From Candidatus Brevundimonas colombiensis (GTDB lineage: Bacteria > Pseudomonadota > Alphaproteobacteria > Caulobacterales > Caulobacteraceae), in NCBI GenBank assembly GCA_029202665.1, contig CP119326.1:1240001-1304000 (forward strand): a stretch of 64,000 nucleotides of DNA, given 5' to 3'. The number at the start of each line of letters is the position of its first letter. Within the stretch, counting starts at the first letter, position 1. Below, piece after piece: positions 17,128 to 25,901 of this stretch. The position numbers and the translations under genes were made by a program. Below the pieces are notes generated by a model that worked only from the letters and a program-made list of their open reading frames with translations, searched no databases and had not been told where the DNA came from.

Positions 17128-18297
17128 TCAGCGGTTCAGCGTGCTGGTCACCGACACGTCATAGACGACGCGGGTCAGGCTCTGGACCACCTCGAAGAAC
17201 TTGCGCATCTCTGCGGCGCCCGCCAGCGGGACGTAAATCACGTCCTCGGGCATGACCTGCATATTGGTGGCGGCGAAGACGTTGGCGGCGTCATTGAAGT
17301 CCAATTCATAGACCACCGGAACGCCGCGCGGGGTGGCGGGTTGGGTGATGCCCAGGGCCTGGGCCACCTCGGGACGTTCGAAACGGAAAATCAAGACACG
17401 ACGCGCGTTTGCGGTCGCCGTGTTGAGACCGCCGACCTTGGACATGGCGCCGGTCAGGGTCATTGGTCCGGCGGGCATGTCGACCTGAGCCACCGCGTTC
17501 AAGGCGCCAAAGGTGGAGAAGCGGCGGGGCTTGTAATGGACGTTGATTACGTCGCCACGTTGCAGGCGGACGTTCTCGCCGAACTCGGTCGTCACCGCCG
17601 ACAGAGGCGCGGTATAGGTCTGGCCGCCGCGCTGGATACTGATGGTCAGGTCGTCGGTGGTGCGGGCCGAACCGCCGGCGGCCGCGATGACGTCCAGGAT
17701 ACGGTCGCTGTTGACGCCCAGCGGCGCGCGGCCAGGCTGGCGCACGTCGCCCAGCACATTGACGGTGTTGGAGGCGTTGCCTGCGATGGAGACCAGCACC
17801 TGCGGATTGGCGACCTTGCCGACCAGGGCGCGCCGGATGGCCGCCGCCGCCTGGGTCGAGGTCAGGCCCTGGACGCGAACCTGGCCGCCGAAGGGAATGG
17901 TGACCGATCCGGTGCGATCCACCGTGGCGCCCGGCAGCGCCTGATTGCCGCCGGACATGGTCGCGGCGTTGCGGCCGGACGACGACCCGGAGCCCAGGGT
18001 TCCACCGAACAGCGACCCGGACGGGTCGAAGATCGAAATGGCCAGGGTGTCGCCCTCGCCGATGATGTCGGCGGGCTGGTCGCTGGAACCGGCGGCCAGG
18101 GTGCCGAAGAACTGCGGGGGCACCTGCTTCATCCGCTCTGTGACCTCATAGGTCAGAGGAACCAGGGCGTAGCTGCCCAGGGCCGAGGCGGTGGTGGCCC
18201 CGGAGTTAACGGAGGCGCCGGACGGCCCGTCGCGCGGCAGTGTTGAGCAGCCGCCCAGGATGGCGACGATGGCAAGCGGCAGGATGGTGCGCGTCAT
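17128..18297 (-). CDS. Polysaccharide export outer-membrane lipoprotein (Wza/GfcE family)
   Basis: Predicted outer-membrane exporter for capsule or exopolysaccharide. A lipobox (VAILGGCSTLPRDG, Cys near 17) ends a short signal sequence. The poly-export domain begins around GEGDTLAISIFDPSG and includes VTIPFGGQVRVQGLTSTQAAAAI, followed by SLBB-type segments with NVLGDVRQPGR and MTLTGAMSKVGGL. 389 residues, normal for the family. Downstream of a glycosyltransferase and KdsD, with short spacing, which supports a polysaccharide operon. The Wzc-type partner is not in the window. Confidence 0.9.
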   Translation of the reverse strand: MTRTILPLAIVAILGGCSTLPRDGPSGASVNSGATTASALGSYALVPLTYEVTERMKQVPPQFFGTLAAGSSDQPADIIGEGDTLAISIFDPSGSLFGGTLGSGSSSGRNAATMSGGNQALPGATVDRTGSVTIPFGGQVRVQGLTSTQAAAAIRRALVGKVANPQVLVSIAGNASNTVNVLGDVRQPGRAPLGVNSDRILDVIAAAGGSARTTDDLTISIQRGGQTYTAPLSAVTTEFGENVRLQRGDVINVHYKPRRFSTFGALNAVAQVDMPAGPMTLTGAMSKVGGLNTATANARRVLIFRFERPEVAQALGITQPATPRGVPVVYELDFNDAANVFAATNMQVMPEDVIYVPLAGAAEMRKFFEVVQSLTRVVYDVSVTSTLNR

Positions 18298-18327
18298 GAA
18301 GCTTGATAGCCCTTGTTCGCGGATTGA

Positions 18328-19614
18328 TTACAAGCCTTTGGTCGCGCTCGCCAGAGGCGAAGCGCTCCGAAGTCCGATGGCCTGGGCGACGATGCGGAAA
18401 TGCCCGGTCCAGTCGGGCGCGGCATAGCCTTCCGACGGGGCTGAAGGCGTCGCGATCGTCGCGCTTTCGATGGCGTCCAGCCAGCCCAGGCCGTCCAGCG
18501 GATCGATCAGCTCTGCGCCCGGCGTCAACTCGCGGTGGGGCGCAATGTCCGAGGCGATCAAACGCAATCCCATGGCGCAGGCCTCGACCGCCGGCAGGTC
18601 GAACCCTTCGACGGAGGATGGGGCCAGGATCGCGTGTGCGCCGCGCATCAGCCGCGCCAGGGCCGCGTCCGACAGGTTGGACGCCTGATGCACCACGCCC
18701 TGCAGATTGGGCGAGCGTTGCAGGTGATCCAGAACGGCTTCGTTTTCCCAGCCGTAACGCCCGACCAGAACCAGCGACGGCGTGCGACCGCCCATTCGTT
18801 CTTCCAGCCGTCGCCACAGGGTCAGCAGCAGGGCCAGATTCTTGCGCGCCTCGATGGTGCCGACGTGGACGAAATAGGGGCGGGCGGCGGCGACCGCGTC
18901 GCCGGCGGCGAAGGCCGGCTCCAGCCCCAAGTGGGCGACGTGGATCGGCGGCTGAGGCAGGCCCTCACGCTGGGCGAAGGCGCGCAGTTCGTCGCCCGTA
19001 TAGGCCGAGTTGACGATGATCCGGCTGGCGTGTCGCAGGGTGTTGGCGACGCGGGCGTGATGTTTGTCGCCGTCGCCCGGCCGGCAGAACTCGGGATGGG
19101 TGATGGGGATCAGGTCGTGGATCAGGATCACCCGGTCTATCCCGGCTGCCTCCAGGTCCTTGAGCGCGGTCGGCTCATGCAGGGTGGTGTGGCCCACATT
19201 CAGATAGAGGTCGGCGTGGGGCAGGGGCGTGGCGTGGCGGGAGCGAAAGAATTGCTTCAGCACCCGCGTCTTGTCCGCGGGCTTGTTCTGAACCGGCGCG
19301 GGCGGGGCGCCGATCACCGATGCGGCGGGCCGCGCCGGCGCCGTCAGCGCCTCCAGCAATCGGGCTTCGTGGGCGCGGTCCGCGGTCGTGGAGGCGGCGC
19401 CGTTCCAGCGGCTGCGAAGGTCGCCCACGAAGCGGCCGAACCATGCGGGATCGACCGGAACCAGCCGGTTTTTGCGTCCGCGCACGGGCAGGACGGTCAC
19501 GCCGGGCGTCGTCAGCAGCCATTCGGCATAGGCCAGACAGACCCGGTCCACCCCGGTCGGCGCGGAACGGTCGGCCCGGCTCATCAGCCGGCTTGCGTCG
19601 TAAAGAATCCGCAT
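18328..19614 (-). CDS. Glycosyltransferase family 1/4 protein (GT-B fold)
   Basis: Transfers sugars during capsule or exopolysaccharide synthesis; the donor and acceptor are unknown. 428 residues. The N-terminal segment MRILYDASRLMSR...PTGVDRV is typical of mannosyltransferase-like GTs. The central domain has HVGTIEARKNLALLL, and the C-terminal nucleotide-sugar site is SSVEGFDLPAVEACAMG (the E-x7-E motif). ATG 19614 lies 2 bp inside the gap after the kdsD stop, so the two genes are coupled. The longer frame running to 20247 is antisense-type read-through across kdsD and was discarded. Confidence 0.9.
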   Translation of the reverse strand: MRILYDASRLMSRADRSAPTGVDRVCLAYAEWLLTTPGVTVLPVRGRKNRLVPVDPAWFGRFVGDLRSRWNGAASTTADRAHEARLLEALTAPARPAASVIGAPPAPVQNKPADKTRVLKQFFRSRHATPLPHADLYLNVGHTTLHEPTALKDLEAAGIDRVILIHDLIPITHPEFCRPGDGDKHHARVANTLRHASRIIVNSAYTGDELRAFAQREGLPQPPIHVAHLGLEPAFAAGDAVAAARPYFVHVGTIEARKNLALLLTLWRRLEERMGGRTPSLVLVGRYGWENEAVLDHLQRSPNLQGVVHQASNLSDAALARLMRGAHAILAPSSVEGFDLPAVEACAMGLRLIASDIAPHRELTPGAELIDPLDGLGWLDAIESATIATPSAPSEGYAAPDWTGHFRIVAQAIGLRSASPLASATKGL

Positions 19615-19616
19615 GA

Positions 19617-20609
19617 TCAGGCGACGTAGCCGGCCTGCATCAGTTCGGCGATATGGACGATGGCCGTCGGTCGCCCGTCCTCGACCACGAACAGGTTGGC
19701 GATCTTGTTGGCCGTCAGCAGATCGACGACGTCGCTCATCCGGGCGTCGGGATCGACGGTGATCGGATTGGCGCCCATGATGTCGGACGCCTTCAGATTG
19801 TTCGTGTCGCGCTGGAAGGCGCGGCGCAGGTCGCCGTCGGTGACGATCCCGGCCAGGGCGCCCGCCTCGTCCAGCACCGCCACGGCGCCTTTGCGGCCCT
19901 CGGTGATGGCCGAGACGACCTCGCCGAAATCGGCGCTCAGCGGCACGCTGGCCGGCACGGCCGCGTTGTCGCCCATCCATTCGCGCACGCTCTGCAGGCT
20001 CATGCCCAGGGCGCCGCCCGGATGGTGCAGGCCGAAGTCCGTGGCGGTGAATTGACGCCGGTCCATCAGCACCATGGACAGGGCGTCGCCCAGCGCCAGG
20101 GTCATCAGGGTCGATGTGGTGGGCGCAAGACCGTTGGGGCAGGCCTCGGCGACGCTGGGCATGGTCAGGCAGACGGCGGCGTTTCGACCCAGGAAACTGG
20201 CCGGTCGCTGGGTGATGGCGATGACGGGTATGTTGTTGCGCTGGCAATAGATCAGCGGGTCGCGCAGTTCGCGGCTCTCGCCCGAGTTCGAAATGGCCAG
20301 AAGGGTCACGTCGGGGCGCAGCATGCCCAGGTCGCCGTGGCTCATCTCCGCCGGGTGAACGAAGAAGGCGCTGGTGCCGGTCGAGGCCAGGGTGGCGGCG
20401 ATCTTGCCCCCGATGTGGCCCGACTTGCCCATGCCGGTGACCACGACATAGCCCGGACGGCTCATGATCACGTCGACGGCGCGCGCCAGCGACACGTCGA
20501 TGGAGCGTTCCAGCGCCTCCAGCGCCTCAATGTTCAGCCGCACGACCTCTCGGGCGTGGTCGGTCATCGCGGCGATGTCCTGAGGGGCGGAATGGGCGAT
20601 CTCGTTCAT
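19617..20609 (-). CDS. kdsD: Arabinose-5-phosphate isomerase (KdsD/KpsF)
   Basis: Interconverts ribulose-5-phosphate and arabinose-5-phosphate, the first step to Kdo for lipopolysaccharide or capsule. 330 residues: an N-terminal SIS domain (VVTGMGKSGHIGGKIAATLASTGT, then HGDLGMLRPDVTLLAISNSGES) and two C-terminal CBS domains (DEAGALAGIVTDGDLRRAFQ; ANKIANLFVVEDGRPTAIVH). The GTSAFFVHPAEMSHGDLG segment contains the conserved His region. First gene of the operon leading to the glycosyltransferase and Wza-like exporter, so here a KpsF-type capsule role is as likely as LPS. Confidence 0.94.
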   Translation of the reverse strand: MNEIAHSAPQDIAAMTDHAREVVRLNIEALEALERSIDVSLARAVDVIMSRPGYVVVTGMGKSGHIGGKIAATLASTGTSAFFVHPAEMSHGDLGMLRPDVTLLAISNSGESRELRDPLIYCQRNNIPVIAITQRPASFLGRNAAVCLTMPSVAEACPNGLAPTTSTLMTLALGDALSMVLMDRRQFTATDFGLHHPGGALGMSLQSVREWMGDNAAVPASVPLSADFGEVVSAITEGRKGAVAVLDEAGALAGIVTDGDLRRAFQRDTNNLKASDIMGANPITVDPDARMSDVVDLLTANKIANLFVVEDGRPTAIVHIAELMQAGYVA

Positions 20610-20783
20610 TGATACCAGCGGCCCGCAACCGGGCTCTCCTTATTGTCGAGGCGCGCGCCCCGCGACAGTTGCGCGCGACGGTGCGGCGTCTCCCTTTCAG
20701 ACGACTTTGTCGGTTTCGGGTCAACCTTTGCCGCGCTGGCGCGTTGTCGTCGCTGGGGAAGTAGAAAAAGAGCCTTACGATCC

Positions 20784-21542
20784 ATGCCGTCTCACGCCGG
20801 AGCCGCCGAACTGTTGCTTGCGCGTCCGCCTGTCGTCGCCGACGGGATTTCGCTATTTCTGGACATGGACGGGGTGCTGGCTCCGATGGCCCCGACCCCG
20901 GACGCCGTGGGGCCGGTCGCGCGCCGGACGGCGGCGCTGAAGGCCGTCGAGGCGCGCCTGGCCGGCCGCGTCGCCATCGTCAGCGGCCGCACCCTCGTCG
21001 AGATCGACCGGATTTCCGACAACGCCCTGGTGTCCGGCTCGGGAGTCCATGGACTGGAGCGTCGTCTGAAGGACGGCTCGATCCAGCGCCGCCCCGCCGA
21101 TGCGGGCGTGGCCCGCGCGCTGACCGCCTTCAGGGCCTTCGCCGCCGACCGGCCCGGTGTGATCGTCGAGGACAAGGGCGTCTCGGTCGGCCTGCACTAT
21201 CGTCTGGCTCCCGACGCGGCCGAGGCCGCCCGGGCGCTGGCGCGCGATCTGGCGGACCAGACCGGCCTGACCTGCCAGCCCGGCCATATGGTGCTGGAGT
21301 TAAAGACGCCCGGCGCCGACAAGGGCACGGCCGTCGCCGCCTTTATGCGCGAGGCGCCGTTCAAGGGCGCCGCGCCGGTGATGCTGGGCGACGATCTGAC
21401 CGACGAATACGGGTTTGAGGCGGCGGCGGCGCTGGGCGGTTACGGCGTCCTGGTCGGCCCGGAGCGAAAGACGGCGGCGCGATACCGCCTGAACGATGTG
21501 GACGATGTCCTGACCTGGCTCGAAGCCGTTGCAAAGGCCTGA
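20784..21542 (+). CDS. otsB: Trehalose-6-phosphate phosphatase
   Basis: HAD-superfamily phosphatase that converts trehalose-6-phosphate to trehalose. Motif I is FLDMDGVLAPM (DxDG), motif II is AIVSGR, and the C-terminal metal site is VMLGDDLTDEYGFEAA. 252 residues. ATG 20784 was chosen; the open frame reaches 20643 but without support. First gene of otsB - GH15 - otsA, with a 4-bp gap to the next gene, so the trehalose genes are cotranscribed. Divergent from kdsD. Confidence 0.93.
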   Translation: MPSHAGAAELLLARPPVVADGISLFLDMDGVLAPMAPTPDAVGPVARRTAALKAVEARLAGRVAIVSGRTLVEIDRISDNALVSGSGVHGLERRLKDGSIQRRPADAGVARALTAFRAFAADRPGVIVEDKGVSVGLHYRLAPDAAEAARALARDLADQTGLTCQPGHMVLELKTPGADKGTAVAAFMREAPFKGAAPVMLGDDLTDEYGFEAAAALGGYGVLVGPERKTAARYRLNDVDDVLTWLEAVAKA

Positions 21543-21546
21543 ACCG

Positions 21547-23331
21547 ATGACGCCCAATCTGGACCTGTTTCCCATCGGCAACTGCGCGGTCAGCGCCCTG
21601 ATCGACCGCCAGGGGCGGTTCGTCTGGGCCTGCGCGCCCCGGGTTGACGGCGATCCCGTCTTCTCGGCCCTGATGGACGGCTCGGCGCCTGATCACGGAT
21701 TCTGGTCGATCGAGCTGGACGGCATGGCCGCGATCGAACAGGCCTATGTCCGCAACACCCCGGTCCTGCGCACGGTGATGACCGCCGAGGACGGAGCCTC
21801 GTGCGAGATCATCGACTTCGCCCCGCGCCATCCGAAACATTCGCGCACCTATCGCCCGCTGGCCTTCGCGCGGATCGTGCGGCCCCTGTCCGGAACGCCG
21901 CGCATCCGCGTGCGCCTGAGGCCGTCGACCGACTGGGGGGCTCGTCCTGCGCCCCATACCTCCGGCTCCAACCATATCCGCTATCAGTGCGCCGAGGTGA
22001 CGTTCCGCCTGACCACCGACTGCCCGGTGTCGCATATTCTGGAGGAGCGGGTGTTCCGGCTGGAACGGGCCCACGCCTTCTTCCTGGGGCCGGACGAGGG
22101 CTATGATCAGGACGTCGGCCACGGCGTCCAGGCGGCGCTGGACCGCACGGTGGCCTATTGGCAGGACTGGGTGCGCAAACTCTATCTGCCCCTGGACTAT
22201 CAGGAGGCGGTGATCCGGGCGGCGATCACGCTGAAACTGTGCGCCTATGAAGAGACCGGCGCCATCGTCGCGGCCATGACGACCTCGGTGCCCGAATTCA
22301 AGGAAAGCGGGCGCAACTGGGACTATCGCTACTGCTGGATCCGCGACGCCTATTACACGGTGCGGGCGCTGAACCGGCTGGGCGCGGTGGACATTCTTGA
22401 GAACTATCTCGTCTATCTGAGGAATCTGGTCGACGATTCCGCCGGCGGCCACGTCCAGCCCGTCTATGGCGTGGGGCTGGAGCCGGGCATCGGAGAGAGC
22501 ATCGTCGAGACGGTGCAGGGCTATCGCGGCATGAAGCCGGTGCGGATCGGCAATCAGGCGCACGAGCATCTGCAGCACGACGTATACGGACAGATCGTCC
22601 TGCCACTGGTTCAGGCCTTCTACGACCAGCGTCTGCTGCGTCCCGGCACCATCGAGGATTTCCATGCGCTGGAAAAGGTGGGCGAGCGGGCCTTCGCCAT
22701 GCACGATCAGACCGACGCCGGCCTGTGGGAGTTCCGCACCATCGCGCGGGTCCACACCTATTCGTCGGTCATGTGTTGGGCCGCCTGCGACCGGCTGGCC
22801 AAGGCGGCCCAGCATCTGAACCTGCCGGATCGGGTCGAGGCGTGGCGCGAAAGGGCGCGTATCATCCGTGAGCGGATCGAAGCCGAGGCCTATCTGCCGG
22901 ATGAAGGGCGGTTCGCCGCCAGCTATGGCGGGCGCGAGCTGGACGCCTCCCTGTTGCAGATGACCGATCTCGGTTTCCTGGAGGCGCACGATCCACGTCA
23001 GGTCGCCACCTTCGACGCCATCGAACGCGACCTGAAGAAGGGCGGCAACCTGTTCCGCTATGTCGAACCGGACGACTTCGGCGAGCCGGAGACCGCCTTC
23101 AACTTCTGCACCTTCTGGTTCATCGAGGCCTTGCATCAGAACGGCCGGATCGAGGAGGCGCGCGCCATCTTCGAGGAGATGTTGAATCGTCGCACCGCCG
23201 CCGGCCTGCTCAGCGAGGACATCTCCATCGAGGACGGCGAACTTTGGGGCAACTATCCCCAGACCTATTCCCTGGTCGGCATCATCAATTGTGCGGTGTT
23301 GTTGAGCCGTTCCTGGACCGACGTGCGTTGA
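21547..23331 (+). CDS. Glycoside hydrolase family 15 protein (trehalase/glucoamylase type)
   Basis: About 594 residues. The N-terminal beta-sandwich domain begins LDLFPIGNCAVSALIDRQGRF, and the catalytic (alpha/alpha)6 barrel includes NWDYRYCWIRDAYYTVRAL, the typical GH15 segment with its Trp and Asp. Near the C-terminus SEDISIEDGELWGNYPQTYS carries the acidic region. ATG 21547 follows the otsB stop by 4 bp. Between otsB and otsA it probably hydrolyses trehalose or a related alpha-glucoside; substrate remains inference from context. Confidence 0.9.
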   Translation: MTPNLDLFPIGNCAVSALIDRQGRFVWACAPRVDGDPVFSALMDGSAPDHGFWSIELDGMAAIEQAYVRNTPVLRTVMTAEDGASCEIIDFAPRHPKHSRTYRPLAFARIVRPLSGTPRIRVRLRPSTDWGARPAPHTSGSNHIRYQCAEVTFRLTTDCPVSHILEERVFRLERAHAFFLGPDEGYDQDVGHGVQAALDRTVAYWQDWVRKLYLPLDYQEAVIRAAITLKLCAYEETGAIVAAMTTSVPEFKESGRNWDYRYCWIRDAYYTVRALNRLGAVDILENYLVYLRNLVDDSAGGHVQPVYGVGLEPGIGESIVETVQGYRGMKPVRIGNQAHEHLQHDVYGQIVLPLVQAFYDQRLLRPGTIEDFHALEKVGERAFAMHDQTDAGLWEFRTIARVHTYSSVMCWAACDRLAKAAQHLNLPDRVEAWRERARIIRERIEAEAYLPDEGRFAASYGGRELDASLLQMTDLGFLEAHDPRQVATFDAIERDLKKGGNLFRYVEPDDFGEPETAFNFCTFWFIEALHQNGRIEEARAIFEEMLNRRTAAGLLSEDISIEDGELWGNYPQTYSLVGIINCAVLLSRSWTDVR

Positions 23332-23373
23332 TTGTCTGGCCCCGGGGCTGGGGCCGCCGAATGAAGTGAAATC

Positions 23374-24786
23374 ATGAGCCGACTTATCGTCGTTTCCAAT
23401 CGGGTGTCCGCCCCGACCGACCCTGCCGCCGGGTCCGCCGGCGGCCTGGCCATGGCCTTGTCGGCGGCGCTGCGAAAATACGACGGACTTTGGTTCGGCT
23501 GGTCGGGTGAAACGGTCGAACACTATACCGGCGAAGTGAAGATCGAGGATCGCGCCGGCGTGACCGTCGGCCTTGTCGACCTGGAAGCTCAGGACGTCGA
23601 CGAATATTACAACGGTTACGCCAACAAGACCCTGTGGCCGCTGTTCCACCACCGCATCGACCTAGCGCAGTACGAGCGGTCGTACGGCGAGGGTTACGAG
23701 CGGGTGAACCGCCGCTTCGCCGAGGTGCTGGCGCCTCTGATCCAGCCGGACGACATCATCTGGGTCCACGATTATCACATGATCCCGATGGCGCGGGACC
23801 TGCGCCGTCTGGGGATCAGGAACCGGATCGGCTTCTTCCTGCACACGCCCTGGCCCGCGCGTCAGCTGCTGGTGACCCTGCCGCATCACCGGCGGCTGGT
23901 GGAGTCCATGTTCGACTTCGACCTGATCGGTTTTCACACCCGCGAATGGTGCGACCTGTTCACCGACTATGTGGTCTCGGAGGCGCAAGGCGAGCTGTTC
24001 GGTCACGGGGGGCTGGAGTGTTTCGGCCGCCGCGTCCAGACGGGCGTCTTCCCCATCGGCATCGATGTCGACGGTTTCCTGGCGGCGCGGAACTCGACCC
24101 TGGGCGCCCGAACCTATGACCGGATGTCGGCGTCCGCGGCGTTCCGGTCCATGATCGTGGGGGTGGACCGGCTGGACTATTCCAAGGGTCTGGAAGAGCG
24201 GCTGCTGGGCTATGAGCAGTTCCTGCACGACAACCCCGCGATGCGGGACAAGGTTTTCCTGCTGCAGGTCACGCCGATCTCGCGCGACGACGTGGACAGC
24301 TATCAGGACATCCGCTCGCGGCTGGACGCCCTGGCCGGGCGGATCAACGGCGCCTTCGCCGACATGGACTGGCAGCCGATCCGCTATCTGAACCGCACCT
24401 ATCGCCGCGATCAGTTGGCCGGCATCTATCGCGCCGCGCGGGTCGGGCTGGTGACGCCGTTGCGCGACGGCATGAACCTGGTGGCCAAGGAATATGTGGC
24501 GGCCCAGAACCCGGAGGATCCCGGCGTCCTGATCCTGTCGCGCTTCGCCGGGGCGGCCGAACAGATGGGGGAGGCCCTGCTGGTCAATCCCTACAGCCGC
24601 GAGGAGCTGTCGGACGCCATCCAGAAGGCCCTGACCATGCCCCAGGCCGAGCGTATTCGCAAATGGCAGGCCCTGATGGATGTGGTGCGCGCCACCGATG
24701 TCGGCATCTGGCGCGACGATTTCGTGCGGGCGCTGCGCGCCGACGAGACGACGGCCCAGCCGACCCAGTGGGCGGGGGCGGCCTAG
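23374..24786 (+). CDS. otsA: Alpha,alpha-trehalose-phosphate synthase (UDP-forming)
   Basis: GT20 enzyme that joins UDP-glucose and glucose-6-phosphate into trehalose-6-phosphate. 470 residues. N-terminus RLIVVSNRVSAP, then GGLAMALSAALRKYDGLWFGWSG, WVHDYHMIPMARDLR, HTPWPA, VDRLDYSKGLEERL and LRDGMNLVAKEYVAAQ are all family signatures covering donor and acceptor sites. Third gene in the otsB - GH15 - otsA cluster, which supplies trehalose as osmo- or desiccation protectant and a hydrolase to remove it. Confidence 0.97.
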   Translation: MSRLIVVSNRVSAPTDPAAGSAGGLAMALSAALRKYDGLWFGWSGETVEHYTGEVKIEDRAGVTVGLVDLEAQDVDEYYNGYANKTLWPLFHHRIDLAQYERSYGEGYERVNRRFAEVLAPLIQPDDIIWVHDYHMIPMARDLRRLGIRNRIGFFLHTPWPARQLLVTLPHHRRLVESMFDFDLIGFHTREWCDLFTDYVVSEAQGELFGHGGLECFGRRVQTGVFPIGIDVDGFLAARNSTLGARTYDRMSASAAFRSMIVGVDRLDYSKGLEERLLGYEQFLHDNPAMRDKVFLLQVTPISRDDVDSYQDIRSRLDALAGRINGAFADMDWQPIRYLNRTYRRDQLAGIYRAARVGLVTPLRDGMNLVAKEYVAAQNPEDPGVLILSRFAGAAEQMGEALLVNPYSREELSDAIQKALTMPQAERIRKWQALMDVVRATDVGIWRDDFVRALRADETTAQPTQWAGAA

Positions 24787-24808
24787 ACGAATTTCGCGAT
24801 CCCTCCGC

Positions 24809-24918
24809 CGTCATCCTCGGGCTCGACCCGAGGATCGGGGGCGGGTTGGGCATTGTCTTGAACGGCGACGCAAAGCGGCGGAACGTCCGGCCCTCGGGTC
24901 GAGCCCGAGGGTGACGAG
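24809..24918. repeat. REP-like palindromic element, copy 2
   Basis: Two inverted palindromic arms (CCTCGGGCTCGACCCGAGG and CCCTCGGGTCGAGCCCGAGGG) between the convergent otsA and phytase-like genes. Same family as 11991-12104 and 50230-50353. Confidence 0.88.
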
Positions 24919-24926
24919 GGGAGAAT

Positions 24927-25901
24927 TTATCGCACGTCGAAGGCCAGCATCAGGGTGCGCTGGACCGGGCTGAAATTGTCGTCCGACAGGATGTAGATCC
25001 GCATCGCCCCGTTGCGGCGCTCGGCGGCGATCCCCTCGAAATTGTCGGTCGTGCCGGGCAGTTTCAGTTCGATCAGAACCGGCCCCAGCGTTCCGTCCGC
25101 CGCCATGCGGCGCACATGGGCGCGGGCGTCGATAGGGGCGCGATAGCGGCGCTGGACGATGAACCATCCGTCAGCGGACGGATCGCGGTCGATTCCGGTG
25201 ATGCGGTATTCGCTGTCGGGGATCGGCGTGGCGGGCGCGGGCGTGACGACGGTGCAGCGCGCGGGCGTGCAGTCCCACACCCCGCCGGCCTCCCCGCCCA
25301 CGCGCCAGCCGTTCGGTCCGGCCGCCAGCCCCTCCATCCCGTCGTTCTCGGTGAAGGGAAAGTCGGGCGAGCGCATCGGCGTCGGCCGGTCGGTCAGGGC
25401 GTTCAGCGGTCCATAGTTCCAGATGCGGTGACGCCGTTCGAAACTGACCAGCAGATCGCCGGACGCGGTCAGGGCCAGACCCTCGGCGTCGCCATCCTGC
25501 TTGTCGGAAATGGGTCGCCCGTCCGCCAGCGTCAGCCGCCGCGTGCGGAAATGATCCAGGCCGATCAGACGCCCGCGTGCGTCCAGGCGGATGTCGCCGC
25601 GCACCAGATCGCCGACGTCCGAGACGGTGACAAAGCCGCCGTCTCCGGTCAGCTTCAGGTCCGACAGACTGTGCAGGGTCGACGTCGGCGCCGACAGGAT
25701 GTTCAGTCCGCCTACGAAGTGCACGCCCTGCGCCAGCACCGCGCCGCCGGGCAGCCCCAGGCCCACGCTGCGCAGTTCCGCCACGGCCGGGGTCCAGCCG
25801 TCCTGCGACAGCGGATAGGGTCGCGGCGCGCCCAGCGATGCGGCGCAGGCGGTCAGGGACAGGGCGGCCCACAGGACCGCCAGGCGGCGAAACCGGCTCA
25901 T
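24927..25901 (-). CDS. Esterase-like/phytase-family lipoprotein
   Basis: About 324 residues with a lipoprotein signal (LWAALSLTACAASLG, Cys near 19). The body resembles the "esterase-like activity of phytase" beta-propeller family: SDLKLTGDGGFVTVSDVGDLVRGDIRLDARGRL, then GDAEGLALTASGDLLVSFERRHRIW and NDGMEGLAAGPNGWRV, and a C-terminal NFEGIAAERRNGAMRIYILSDDNF. Predicted in the periplasm or outer membrane. Its ATG overlaps the cobT stop by 4 bp, so the two are cotranscribed although no functional link is obvious. Actual substrate unknown. Confidence 0.82.
   Translation of the reverse strand: MSRFRRLAVLWAALSLTACAASLGAPRPYPLSQDGWTPAVAELRSVGLGLPGGAVLAQGVHFVGGLNILSAPTSTLHSLSDLKLTGDGGFVTVSDVGDLVRGDIRLDARGRLIGLDHFRTRRLTLADGRPISDKQDGDAEGLALTASGDLLVSFERRHRIWNYGPLNALTDRPTPMRSPDFPFTENDGMEGLAAGPNGWRVGGEAGGVWDCTPARCTVVTPAPATPIPDSEYRITGIDRDPSADGWFIVQRRYRAPIDARAHVRRMAADGTLGPVLIELKLPGTTDNFEGIAAERRNGAMRIYILSDDNFSPVQRTLMLAFDVR

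Noticed and set aside
21361..23652. 763-codon minus-strand frame opposite the trehalose genes
   Set aside because: Shadow of the GH15 and otsA genes; composition is that of reversed codons.
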